A stretch of 38,854 nt of DNA, taken from NCBI GenBank assembly GCA_037131955.1, contig JBAXQC010000020.1, forward strand, positions 1-38,854. Direction: 5' to 3'. Positions 1 to 8,418 of this stretch are shown here, piece after piece. Each line of letters opens with the position of its first letter. Position 1 is the stretch's first letter. The notes beneath the pieces are model-generated. The model was not told the DNA's origin. It saw only the letters and a program-made list of their open reading frames with translations, and made no database searches. Position numbers and translations under genes: made by a program. Origin of the DNA: CAIMMJ01 sp037131955. GTDB taxonomy: Bacteria; Bacteroidota; Bacteroidia; UBA4408.

Positions 1-609
1 ATTCTTGATAAATGTTTGCAAAGAGAAGATGTAAATTCAGTTACATGTTTCGTTAGAAAAAGTTCAGCTAACAAACATCCAAAATTGATTGAAATAGTTC
101 ATGAAAATTTTTTAGATTTTTCGGGTAAGGAACACTATTTTAAAAACAAGGATATTTGCTTTTATTGCATTGGTGTATACACAGGCGCTGTGCCTAAAGA
201 AGAATTTAACAAAATAACAATAGATTATACAGCCTCATTTGCTAAAATTTTAAAACACGAAAGTCCCTATGTTGTGTTTTCTTTTTTAAGCGGACAAGGT
301 GCCGATTCCTTAGAGAAAAGCTCAGTATTGTTTGCAAAAAGCAAAGGCATTGCAGAAAATATTCTAAAAAATTTAAAATTTAAACAGCTTAATATTTTTA
401 GACCAGGTTATATCTATCCTATTAAAAAAAGAAAGGAACCCAATACCTTTTATAGAATTTTTAGACCCTTGTATAAATATTTCTTTTCTTTTATTTATCC
501 CAATATTGGAGTAAGTTCTCTAGACTTAGCCAATGTTATGATAGGTGTTGCATTTGGAGAAAATTCTAAAGCCATTTATGAGAACAAAGACATCAGAGAA
601 AGAATATAA
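1..609 (+). CDS. NAD(P)-binding epimerase-like oxidoreductase (5' partial)
   Basis: The frame is open from the first base, so the true start and the glycine-rich dinucleotide-binding loop lie outside the window; a TTG at 16 is only an internal codon. What remains resembles the atypical short-chain dehydrogenase/NAD-dependent epimerase group (HTATIP2-like): a beta strand ending in FVRKS near the edge, the strand DICFYCIGVYTGAV, then SFLSGQGAD followed by FAKSKGIAE, where the serine and the lysine of SKG sit where the catalytic Ser and Lys are expected, and a substrate-side segment beginning RPGYIYP. The usual YxxxK tyrosine is replaced by a phenylalanine-containing FAKSK, so a redox reaction is not certain. 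Substrate unknown. The next gene, an acetyltransferase, follows about 100 bp later on the same strand. Confidence 0.7.
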   Translation: MLDKCLQREDVNSVTCFVRKSSANKHPKLIEIVHENFLDFSGKEHYFKNKDICFYCIGVYTGAVPKEEFNKITIDYTASFAKILKHESPYVVFSFLSGQGADSLEKSSVLFAKSKGIAENILKNLKFKQLNIFRPGYIYPIKKRKEPNTFYRIFRPLYKYFFSFIYPNIGVSSLDLANVMIGVAFGENSKAIYENKDIRERI

Positions 610-714
610 AATGCATGAAAAAAATCTACAACATTCGCCACTATTTACGGAGTATTTTCTGCAGTATATTTTGCTTGAGTGTTGTTTTATAAATTAGATA
701 TCCAAAAAAAGAAC

Positions 715-1233
715 ATGAAGTTTGATGAAGTATTAGAAAATGAGATTATAAGGCTTCTTCCTTTAAAATTAATGCATTTTGAGGAGCTATACACTATTGC
801 ATCTGATAAAGAAATTTGGGAGCAACATCCACAAAACGAGAGGTGGAAGAGAGAGGTGTTTGAAATTTATTTCAATTCTGCCATCGAATCTAACTCTGCA
901 TTTTTAATTTTATCCCAAAATAATAACCAAATAATTGGCTGCACCAGATATTATGAATTCAATGAAAATGAAAAATCAATTGCCATTGGATATACTTTTT
1001 TAGCCAAAAAATTTTGGGGTGGATTTATAAATTCGTCTCTTAAAAAGCTAATGATAAATTATGCTTTTGGCTTTGTAGATAAGATTTATTTTCATGTAGG
1101 TGCTCAAAATATTCGTTCGCAAAAAGCAATAGAAAAATTGGGTGCGTTGTTAGTTAAAAAAGAAGTTATTCCTTTATTGGGTAAGCCAGATAAAATTAAC
1201 TTAATCTATTGCTTAAACAATACCAAAATCTAA
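715..1233 (+). CDS. GNAT family N-acetyltransferase
   Basis: A 172-residue protein of the RimJ/RimL-like GNAT group, which moves acetyl from acetyl-CoA to an amine. The segment NNQIIGCTRYYEF is the family's central strand, the following IAIGYTFLAKKFWGGFIN matches the strand-turn-CoA loop of RimL relatives (YxLxxxxWGKGIxT), and VGAQNIRSQKAIEKLGA is the C-terminal motif (N-x-R-S-x-x-A-x-E-K-L-G) that packs against CoA. I chose the ATG at 715 (MKFDEVLENE) because the upstream GTG at 679 adds twelve residues with no family match. The acceptor is unknown. Its stop overlaps the stop of the convergent receptor gene by four bases. Confidence 0.85.
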   Translation: MKFDEVLENEIIRLLPLKLMHFEELYTIASDKEIWEQHPQNERWKREVFEIYFNSAIESNSAFLILSQNNNQIIGCTRYYEFNENEKSIAIGYTFLAKKFWGGFINSSLKKLMINYAFGFVDKIYFHVGAQNIRSQKAIEKLGALLVKKEVIPLLGKPDKINLIYCLNNTKI

Positions 1234-3719
1234 AACTTTACAATCAACTTTAAATTCAACTGCCGATTAGTAAGGTAATTTGGAATTGCAAACTGAAGAT
1301 TATTGTAATCTTTTACCCATAAATATGAAATGGTATTTTTTACTTGCAGGAGGTTAAACACTTCTAAACTAATCCAAGCAGATTTTATGTATTTAAATCT
1401 TTTGTGGGTAGAAAGTTTTGAATTTTCTTTTATCAATTGTTTAGAAAATCCCATGTCTACTCTTCTGTAGGAAGGAATTCTAAGAGTATCTGCGTACTTG
1501 TTTAATCCGTTAGGGCCAAATGGCATTCCGCTACCGTACAATAAATTAATATGTACTTTAAACGTAGGGAATTTAGGAACGTAGTCTTGGAAAAATAATC
1601 CTACATTCACTCTTTGGTCTGTTGGACGAGGAATATAACCTGGACTTATTTTTTCTGTTCTTGTTATAGCATCGTTCGTAAAGCCAGGTGTTACTTGTTC
1701 GCCTTTGCTGTTGTAGTATTTATAATAGAAGTCTCCTTTTATATCTTCCATGGTTTGCATTACCGAAAGACTTATCCAAGATTCTGCACCTGGAACAAAC
1801 TCACCGTTTAGCTTTAAGTCAATACCAGTGGCATAGCCGTTGGCGCTGTTGTTGGCAAAATACCTAAGCCTTACGTTTTCAATTTTATAAGGCACTAAAT
1901 TATCTAGGTATTTATAGTAAAGTTCACCCGTAAATTTCATTGGTCTGTTCCACAATTTAAACTGATAATTCGCACCCGCCACAAAATGAATAGATGTTTG
2001 TGCTCTAAGTCCAGTGTTTAAAGTACCAGTAAAATCTCGCAATTCTCTATAAAAAGGAGGTTGGTAATAATAGCCTGTTGCAAACTTAAACAACCAGTCT
2101 TTCTCCCAATCAGGCTTCATAGTTATTAATGCTCTGGGAGAAAACAAAAACTGTTTATTCAATGTCCAATAATTAAATCTTCCGCCTACATTTAATGAAT
2201 ATTCTGTTTTTTCTCCCCACACATAATCTTGTTGTCCGTAGCCCATTAACCTTGTTGTATTAAGGTTGATGTTTTGTTTAACTACATCTTGCAAGTTTAT
2301 TTCTGAATCGCTAAAGGGTACAGAATACCCTGATGAATCAATTAATGTCCATTCGCTTAGTTTATCGTTTATCCATTCTTTTTGAACTTTAATTCCCCAC
2401 TTGGTGTTTTCATGAATTCCTTTGTGTTCGGCATTCCATACTGTAGCTTGCAAAAAATTTCTGCTTCTGTTTAAAAAAGTTCCAATACCAGTTAAGTTGG
2501 TGGTATCTCCAAAATTATCTTTTCCTAAATCTGCTTCTACATCGTAAATTAAATACTCACCTTTTACATTGGCTTTTTCTGTTTCAAAACTTCTAAATAC
2601 AGAGCTTATAAACTTTAATACTGTTTTTTCGTTGGGCTTGTAAGAAGCGGTAAACGAACCCAAATAGGTTTCAAAATCGTTTACTTCTTGTCCATCAAAA
2701 TATACTGTAAGCTGTTTAACTTGCGTAACCGTTCCAAATCTGCTTGTTCTTGTTTCGGGAATAAAATTGTATTTGTTTCTGGCATAATTCCCCAAAAAAC
2801 TAAATTGCCATTTGTCGTTGTAATCAAACATTATTTGCGATTGCACATCTACAAAGTTGGGGCGATAATCTCCCTGAGTGTCTAAACTTCTAAGGAGGTA
2901 ACGGTTAGAACGTTGGCGAATGCCAAATAAATAAGATAGCCTTGCATCTTTTGTTGCTCCTTCTAAATGCAAGGAGCCGCCTAATAATGTGCCTGTAACG
3001 GTACCTCCAAACTTTTTTGGCCTTCGGTAAGTTATGTCTAAAACGCTAGACATTTTGTCGCCATACTTTGCTTCAAAACCACCAGCAGAAAACTTTATAT
3101 CTGCTACTAAATCCGGATTTATAAAACTTAAACCTTCTTGCTGCCCCGAGCGAACTAAAAATGGACGATACACTTCTACATCGTTTACATAAATTAAATT
3201 CTCGTCGTAATTTCCACCTCTTACACTAAATTGAGAACTTAACTCGTTATTAGAAGCTACACCGGGCAATGTTTTTAAGAGAGATTCAACACCACCCGTT
3301 GTAGGCAATAATACCACAAGTTTGGGGTCGAGGCTTTGCATTGTTGTCCTTCTTAGTTGCTTATCCTCAATACTTATTTCTTTTATTTTTTTTATCTCTG
3401 ATTCAAGATCAAAATTCAGTAACAATGACTCATTGGGCTTTAAGAGAATACTTTTTTTTGTGCTTTCGTATCCCAACAACGAAATTGTTAGTTCTAGTTT
3501 AACAGAAGAAGGAGCAGAAATTTTATAATATCCCAAGGAATCTGTTTCAGAAAATCCAGAAATTCCTTTTATAGAAATAACGGCACCAGACAAAGGAGTA
3601 TTTGATGTTTTATCAATTATTCTTCCATTTATTACAGCACCTTCCTGAGAAAATGTAGTGTTTGCAAAGGCAAGAAATAAAACAGAAAAGATTAGTTTAT
3701 GAACACTTTTTAAAATCAC
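1230..3719 (-). CDS. TonB-dependent receptor with carboxypeptidase-regulatory N-domain
   Basis: An 829-residue outer-membrane receptor. Residues 1-24 are a Sec signal peptide ending near TFSQ. Residues about 27-110 form a carboxypeptidase-regulatory-like beta domain (GRIIDKTSNTPLSGAVISIKG...TDSLGYYKI). The plug domain runs about 130-235, with GVESLLKTLPGVASNNELSS, FSVRGGNYDENLIYVNDVEV and SAGGFEAKYGDKMSSVLDI. The rest is a beta barrel ending in the aromatic-terminated strand LNLKLIVKF. It has the length of ordinary ligand-gated TonB receptors and is shorter than SusC proteins; no SusD follows. It is the last gene of a leftward set (M48 protease, small regulatory-domain protein, receptor) with gaps of 5 and 27 bp, so co-transcription is likely. 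Ligand unknown. Confidence 0.88.
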   Translation of the reverse strand: MILKSVHKLIFSVLFLAFANTTFSQEGAVINGRIIDKTSNTPLSGAVISIKGISGFSETDSLGYYKISAPSSVKLELTISLLGYESTKKSILLKPNESLLLNFDLESEIKKIKEISIEDKQLRRTTMQSLDPKLVVLLPTTGGVESLLKTLPGVASNNELSSQFSVRGGNYDENLIYVNDVEVYRPFLVRSGQQEGLSFINPDLVADIKFSAGGFEAKYGDKMSSVLDITYRRPKKFGGTVTGTLLGGSLHLEGATKDARLSYLFGIRQRSNRYLLRSLDTQGDYRPNFVDVQSQIMFDYNDKWQFSFLGNYARNKYNFIPETRTSRFGTVTQVKQLTVYFDGQEVNDFETYLGSFTASYKPNEKTVLKFISSVFRSFETEKANVKGEYLIYDVEADLGKDNFGDTTNLTGIGTFLNRSRNFLQATVWNAEHKGIHENTKWGIKVQKEWINDKLSEWTLIDSSGYSVPFSDSEINLQDVVKQNINLNTTRLMGYGQQDYVWGEKTEYSLNVGGRFNYWTLNKQFLFSPRALITMKPDWEKDWLFKFATGYYYQPPFYRELRDFTGTLNTGLRAQTSIHFVAGANYQFKLWNRPMKFTGELYYKYLDNLVPYKIENVRLRYFANNSANGYATGIDLKLNGEFVPGAESWISLSVMQTMEDIKGDFYYKYYNSKGEQVTPGFTNDAITRTEKISPGYIPRPTDQRVNVGLFFQDYVPKFPTFKVHINLLYGSGMPFGPNGLNKYADTLRIPSYRRVDMGFSKQLIKENSKLSTHKRFKYIKSAWISLEVFNLLQVKNTISYLWVKDYNNLQFAIPNYLTNRQLNLKLIVKF

Positions 3720-3746
3720 ACTGCAATAAACTAAAAAATATTTTAT

Positions 3747-4403
3747 TTATTGCTTTTTTAGTTTTCCACTTCGCCAATCCGAAATAAATTGTGCCCATGC
3801 AAAAGGATTCATCAAATTGTTTATTGGAATTTGACCCATTCCATATACTCTGCTGTTTTGTTGTTGCAACATAAGTTGTTGATTCATTGCTATAGAAGAA
3901 CCGCTGTATCCGTAATATTCAGGATTTCTTATAGAACCAATATTTCTTTGTGCCCTTGCAGCATCGTCGTTTGGAAGTTCTAATTTTAAAAACGCTTGTT
4001 TAAATTGTTCTTTTGTTGGCCAAGGCAAGATTAATGCTTCTTTTAATAAGTAGGTGTCTGGGTTCATTACCTGAATCATAGAGTATTTATTGTCATCTAA
4101 AGAATCAGGTATTACAAAACTTGCGGACTTAAACCCTAAGGCAACAAATTCTATAACATCGTTCTCTTGTGCAACAAATGAAAAGAAACCATAATAGTCG
4201 CTTATGGTGCCATGCTTTGTTCCTCTTATAAGAATGCTGGTATATGGCACAGGGTATAAACTATCAGCCGAAACCACCATTCCTGAATATTGAATTAATT
4301 TGTTTTCTATTGTTTTATTTTTTGCTATAGCTTGAGCCTTTAAAGAATTATATGAAGCAGAATAAAAAACGCAAAAAAGAAATAATAGTATACTTTTTTT
4401 CAT
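3747..4403 (-). CDS. Carboxypeptidase-regulatory-like domain protein, secreted
   Basis: A 218-residue exported protein. A signal peptide occupies about residues 1-23 (MKKSILLFLFCVFYSASYNS). Residues about 37-115 form one carboxypeptidase-regulatory-like domain: YSGMVVSADSLYPVPYTSIL, then GTISDYYGFFSF and ALGFKSASFVIP. The C-terminal half (from PWPTKEQFKQAFLKLELP on) is specific to a Bacteroidota family without assigned function and is rich in Gln/Asn near QQLMLQQQNSRVYGMGQ. It has no recognisable enzyme motif. It lies between the M48 lipoprotein protease (5 bp upstream) and the TonB-dependent receptor (27 bp downstream), which itself carries the same type of N-domain. A role in the periplasm or at the outer membrane together with those two is inference. 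Confidence 0.72.
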   Translation of the reverse strand: MKKSILLFLFCVFYSASYNSLKAQAIAKNKTIENKLIQYSGMVVSADSLYPVPYTSILIRGTKHGTISDYYGFFSFVAQENDVIEFVALGFKSASFVIPDSLDDNKYSMIQVMNPDTYLLKEALILPWPTKEQFKQAFLKLELPNDDAARAQRNIGSIRNPEYYGYSGSSIAMNQQLMLQQQNSRVYGMGQIPINNLMNPFAWAQFISDWRSGKLKKQ

Positions 4404-4408
4404 AGATG

Positions 4409-5209
4409 TTAGGAGGGTTTATAATATTTTAATGCTTTGGGCATAAATGCTTTTAGATCTTTTATTCTTGTATCGTCGCTAGGGTGTGTACTAAGAATTT
4501 GCGGAGGTTTTGCACCACCAATTTTTGACATTCTCTCCCAAAAACCTATTGCTTCTTGAGGATTGTAACCTGCCATGGCACAAAAAATAAGACCTATTTT
4601 ATCTGCTTCCGATTCGTGTGTTCTAGAGTATTTTAGTATTCCCATTTGAGTGCCCAAACCATAGCTTTGCAAGAATAAATTGTTAGTTTCTGACGGGTTT
4701 TGTGAAAGTGCTATTTGTAGCGCCAATCCACCTGTTGCCACCAATAATCCTTGGCTCATTCGTTCGTTACCGTGTCGTGCAATAGCATGAGCAATTTCAT
4801 GACCCATAACAACTGCTAGTGCAGCCTCTGTTTGAGTTACCGCTAAAATACCTTCGTTAATTATTACTTTTCCACCGGGTAGGCAAAAAGCATTTACATC
4901 CTTAGAATTCACTAAATTAAATTCCCACTTAAACCCCTCAATTCTACTGCTTTGCTTTTTCGATTTTAGGTATTTAGCAACTGCCTGAGACATTTTCTGT
5001 CCCATGTTTTTAACCATCATAGAATTTACATTGGATGCACTGCTTGGCGGTGTTTGCTGCAATATTTGTCTGTAGCTGCTTGCTCCCATGTTTATTAACA
5101 TTGACTCGGGCAATAAATGCATTTGCCTACGGCCAGAAACTGGTACTTTAGTGCACGAAAACATCAAAACAACAAGCAACAAAAGAGGTAAACCAACTTT
5201 TTTATTCAT
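4409..5209 (-). CDS. M48 family zinc metalloprotease, lipoprotein
   Basis: A 266-residue periplasmic protease of the M48 group (LoiP/YcaL/BepA-like, without TPR extension). The lipobox LMFSC puts the lipidated cysteine at 19. The zinc-binding HEIAH is at 137-141, inside VVMGHEIAHAIARHGNERMS, and the third ligand region HESEAD is at 199-204. NAFCLPGGKVIINEGIL (about 106-122) matches the substrate-edge strand of the family. Relatives degrade or refold misassembled outer-membrane proteins. It is the first gene of the leftward set that ends with a TonB-dependent receptor, so a quality-control job in envelope assembly is a reasonable inference. The ATG at 5207-5209 starts a convincing signal sequence. 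All catalytic residues are present. Confidence 0.88.
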   Translation of the reverse strand: MNKKVGLPLLLLVVLMFSCTKVPVSGRRQMHLLPESMLINMGASSYRQILQQTPPSSASNVNSMMVKNMGQKMSQAVAKYLKSKKQSSRIEGFKWEFNLVNSKDVNAFCLPGGKVIINEGILAVTQTEAALAVVMGHEIAHAIARHGNERMSQGLLVATGGLALQIALSQNPSETNNLFLQSYGLGTQMGILKYSRTHESEADKIGLIFCAMAGYNPQEAIGFWERMSKIGGAKPPQILSTHPSDDTRIKDLKAFMPKALKYYKPS

Positions 5210-5230
5210 TTAGATAATCTTTCTAGTTCA

Positions 5231-5238
5231 CAAATATC
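5231..5238 (-). promoter_or_regulatory. Possible -7 box before the M48 gene
   Basis: Read on the minus strand the bases are GATATTTG, one mismatch from the Bacteroidota -7 consensus TAnnTTTG, ending 22 bases before the M48 start codon. No good -33 TTG is present at the usual spacing, so this is weak. Confidence 0.3.
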
Positions 5239-5303
5239 TAAATAATACAGTGCTTATAAAAATACAGAGGTATTAATTAATTGTAAAACGGCATGTAACT
5301 TTG

Positions 5304-6407
5304 TTAATTCAGTTGAACTATTTTTCCGGGCAATGATTTTATTACTCCTTTTAGTTCTAGATTTAGTAACAAACCTGAAGTTTTACTCATAGAAAATTCC
5401 GAAAGAAAACTCAAATCATCAATAGCAATTTTTTGTTTTTCTTTTACAATGTCTACAATTTTTGATTCATCTGTAGAAAGTTCTATAAACAAACTTGGTG
5501 TAAATGCTTCTTTCTTTTCATTGTCTTTAGTCCATCCCATCATATAGGCAATATCTTCAGGCCCTTCAACCAGTGCTGCTTTATTTTGTTTGATGTATTT
5601 ATTGCACCCTTTTGAAGTAGAGTCTCCAATTCTTCCGGGAATTGCAGCAACATCTCTATTGTACGACATAGCAATATCTGCAGTAATTAATGAACCACTT
5701 TTTTCTGCTGCCTCCACCACCAAAATAATGTCGCACATACCTGCAACGATTCTATTTCTTTTAGGAAAATTTTCTCTGTCGGGATTTGTATTGCTAAAAA
5801 ATTCGGTAGCTATTCCCCCGTTTTCTTTCATCTTTTGAACGGTTTTAGAATGTTCTCTCGGGTAGAGCATGTCTAGGCCGTGGGCTAATATTCCAACCGT
5901 TTGTAAATTATGCTTTACACATTCTTTGTGTGCTAAAATATCCACTCCAAAGGCCAAACCACTTACCACTAGAGGGTTGTAAGGAGTAAGCCCTTCTATA
6001 AATTTTATTACTGCATTTTTTCCATATTCTGTAATTTGCCTTGTGCCAACTATTCCAAGAGATTTATCTGTATTAAAATCAATTTTCCCATCGCTAAAAA
6101 GTAGGATAGGAGAGTCGTTACAATGTTTTAATCTTTTTGGATAATCTTTGTCTTGATAATAGTGAATTGTAAAATTATTTTTTTCTAAATATTCAATTTC
6201 CTTTTCTGCTAAGTGTAAAACATCGTTACTAATTACAGAGGAGGAAAGTATTTTTCCTATGCCAGGAATTTTTAGTAATGTTGATTTTTTTTCTTTAAAA
6301 ACAGCCTCTGCACTGCCGCAATAGGCAATAAGCTTTTTTGCATTTATGTCGCCAATATTAGGAATTAAAGTAATTCCAAGGCGATATATCAATTCGGGAT
6401 GTAGCAT
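5304..6407 (-). CDS. dprA: DNA-processing protein DprA
   Basis: A 367-residue DprA/Smf protein, which binds single-stranded DNA taken up during transformation and loads RecA. Residues about 1-60 carry helix-hairpin-helix motifs (LIPNIGDINAKKLIAY and LLKIPGIGKIL). The Rossmann core shows LGIVGTRQITEYGK (117-130), VVSGLAFGVDILAH (147-160), GILAHGLDMLYP (172-183), FPKRNRIVAGM (214-224) and EKSGSLITADIA (235-246), all typical for the family. The C-terminal 70 residues form the winged-helix (DML1-like) domain with LSEFSMSKTSGLLLNLELKGVI. It lies 31 bp after the glycosyltransferase fusion and probably shares its transcript with recR. The gene is intact, which suggests the organism may be naturally competent. 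Confidence 0.95.
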   Translation of the reverse strand: MLHPELIYRLGITLIPNIGDINAKKLIAYCGSAEAVFKEKKSTLLKIPGIGKILSSSVISNDVLHLAEKEIEYLEKNNFTIHYYQDKDYPKRLKHCNDSPILLFSDGKIDFNTDKSLGIVGTRQITEYGKNAVIKFIEGLTPYNPLVVSGLAFGVDILAHKECVKHNLQTVGILAHGLDMLYPREHSKTVQKMKENGGIATEFFSNTNPDRENFPKRNRIVAGMCDIILVVEAAEKSGSLITADIAMSYNRDVAAIPGRIGDSTSKGCNKYIKQNKAALVEGPEDIAYMMGWTKDNEKKEAFTPSLFIELSTDESKIVDIVKEKQKIAIDDLSFLSEFSMSKTSGLLLNLELKGVIKSLPGKIVQLN

Positions 6408-6438
6408 TTATTTATTGAATTCAATACTAAACTAATGT

Positions 6439-8385
6439 TTAAAAAAGTGCTTTCCAAATTATCTCCAAATCATTTGTTACTTTATAATCTTTAGAGTAAA
6501 GTTGATTGATTTTTGAAATTTCCATGTCATCCATTTTAAAAGTCAATAAATCTGAATAGGAAAAAACACCTTTAGGGATTTTGGGTAAGTCTAAATAATT
6601 TTCTTTTGTACCTGCATACGAAACCCAAGTTTTACTTCCAAAAAACACAGGCAAAATATTCAGTAATATTTGTATTCTTCTTTTTGACAAAAGTGAAATT
6701 GGTAAAAATACTGTTAGTATTATGCTTATTAAAATGTCTAACACTCTTTTGTTTCTTCTACTAGATTCTTTTCCAATTGAGTTAATTTCTACAACATACA
6801 GTTCTCCTTGAGAGTTGATGGAGTTGCTGCCAATGATAAACAAACTTTCTGGTGGTGCAATTTTATATTCTATTTTTTGGTTGTCCACCCAAAGCATATT
6901 GGAAATTATTTGAGATGAACTTAAATCTTTTGCACAAAATATTACTTCGTTAACTTTAAATACCTCAATTATTTCTTTTAATTGAGAGATATTTCCAATG
7001 TAGTTTTTTTCTTTTTCTTTTTTATTGTAGGGTGATAAAAAATAAAAACTTGTTTGATTATTATTTGATTTAACAATTATATTTTTTACTCTATCTGCTT
7101 CCTCAAAATTTCCAATTATTACAATTTTTTTTGAAGTTTTACTTTCTAATTTATAGTCATTTATTCCAATTAAATTTAATATATATCTTATGCCCACAAC
7201 TATCAAAGATGCCATCAAGGAACCCAATAAAATTAAACCTCTGCTAAATCTGTAATTTTCGGGTAATAATGCATAAATTACTAAAATAAATACTGTGCCA
7301 ATTAAAAATCCTTTCAGAATTTTTAATATGGAAATAGGCTTATCGTAACCGCCCCAGAACCAAACAGAACTCAGCCAAATTAAAATATATCCAGGAATTG
7401 CAAATTGAAAAAACACTTCTGGAAAAAACCCATCGGAGCTATTTTTTACGCTTCCTTCCCACCAATGTGAAAGAAAATAAATTCCTGTATAAATTAATAC
7501 CGTATCAATTAGAGGTAAAATTATTGTACTAATAAATCTGTAAAAAATAGCAAGTGCGGCTCTAAGGTAAATGGCTAAATTTATTAAGGTAGAAAATGTT
7601 TTTGCATTTTTTTGAGAGAAATGTTTTTCCGCAAAAATTATCATCGCTCTGTAAAAAATAAACACATAATTTACACTACTTTTTTTTGTGCTTTCTCCTT
7701 TATAGTGAATAATTTTGGTTTCAGGAAAATAATAATTTTTGTAGCCGGCCTTCGTTATTCTATAACTTAAATCAATGTCTTCGCCATACATAAAAAAAGT
7801 CTCATCCAATAAACCTATTTCATCTAAAACTTTTTTTCTGAGCAACATAAATGCTCCTGAAAGTATTTCAATTTCATGAGTTTTATTCTTGTCTAAATAA
7901 CCAACATGATATCTTCCAAAGATTTTGGATTTTGGAAACAAAGCCGATAATCCAAAGATTTTGTAAAAAGCAACCATTGGTGTGGGTAAACCTCTTTTGC
8001 TTTCAGGTAAAAATATTCCCTTCCCATCTACCATCATCACACCTAATCCACCTGCATCTTGGTGTGTATTCATGAAGGTTATAATTTTTTCGAACGTATC
8101 TTCTTCAACAAGAGTATCTGGATTTAAAAGTAGTACGTACTTTCCTTGTGATTCCTTTATCGCTTGATTATTCGCAAAAGAAAATCCTGTGTTTTTTTTG
8201 TTTTCGATTAACTTTACAAAAGGGAACTTTTCCTTGACAAGGTTTACTGAGCCATCAACAGAATTGTTGTCTACAACAAATATTTCGGCGTCAATATTTT
8301 TTGCAGCTTTCTCAACAGAAAGAAGGCATTGTTCTAAAAAATATTCAACATTATAATTTACTATTATAACCGAAAGGTCTTTCAT
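6439..8385 (-). CDS. GT2 glycosyltransferase fused to degenerate phosphoglycosyltransferase scaffold
   Basis: A 648-residue membrane protein. Residues 1-255 are a complete GT2 (rhamnosyltransferase WbbL-like) domain: LSVIIVNYN, VVDNNSVDGSV, NTGFSFANNQAI, LLLNPDT (DxD equivalent) and GEDIDLSYRI. Residues about 268-405 hold four to five membrane segments. Residues 419-515 are a nucleotide-binding-like domain (KIVIIGNFEEADRV) of the kind found in WbaP/WcaJ-type polyprenyl-phosphate glycosylphosphotransferases; GGYDKP and YRFSRGLILL are hallmarks of their membrane part. Residues 544-618 start like the catalytic domain (NKRVLDILISII) but jump to the late motif region (GSKTWVSYAGTKEN), skipping about 100 residues that contain the catalytic Asp-Glu. 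A lipid-linked or cell-surface glycan role is inferred. It lies 33 bp after recR and 31 bp before dprA. Confidence 0.82.
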   Translation of the reverse strand: MKDLSVIIVNYNVEYFLEQCLLSVEKAAKNIDAEIFVVDNNSVDGSVNLVKEKFPFVKLIENKKNTGFSFANNQAIKESQGKYVLLLNPDTLVEEDTFEKIITFMNTHQDAGGLGVMMVDGKGIFLPESKRGLPTPMVAFYKIFGLSALFPKSKIFGRYHVGYLDKNKTHEIEILSGAFMLLRKKVLDEIGLLDETFFMYGEDIDLSYRITKAGYKNYYFPETKIIHYKGESTKKSSVNYVFIFYRAMIIFAEKHFSQKNAKTFSTLINLAIYLRAALAIFYRFISTIILPLIDTVLIYTGIYFLSHWWEGSVKNSSDGFFPEVFFQFAIPGYILIWLSSVWFWGGYDKPISILKILKGFLIGTVFILVIYALLPENYRFSRGLILLGSLMASLIVVGIRYILNLIGINDYKLESKTSKKIVIIGNFEEADRVKNIIVKSNNNQTSFYFLSPYNKKEKEKNYIGNISQLKEIIEVFKVNEVIFCAKDLSSSQIISNMLWVDNQKIEYKIAPPESLFIIGSNSINSQGELYVVEINSIGKESSRRNKRVLDILISIILTVFLPISLLSKRRIQILLNILPVFFGSKTWVSYAGTKENYLDLPKIPKGVFSYSDLLTFKMDDMEISKINQLYSKDYKVTNDLEIIWKALF

Positions 8386-8418
8386 CGTCCTAAATAACTA
8401 AAAAATTATTTAATTATT

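Noticed and set aside
611..714. Short frames of 25 and 28 codons after the epimerase-like gene, one beginning MKKIYNIRHY; with a one-base shift it would read as a hydrophobic helix.
   Set aside because: Too short and no family recognised. It may be a remnant of a membrane protein gene, but nothing else supports this.
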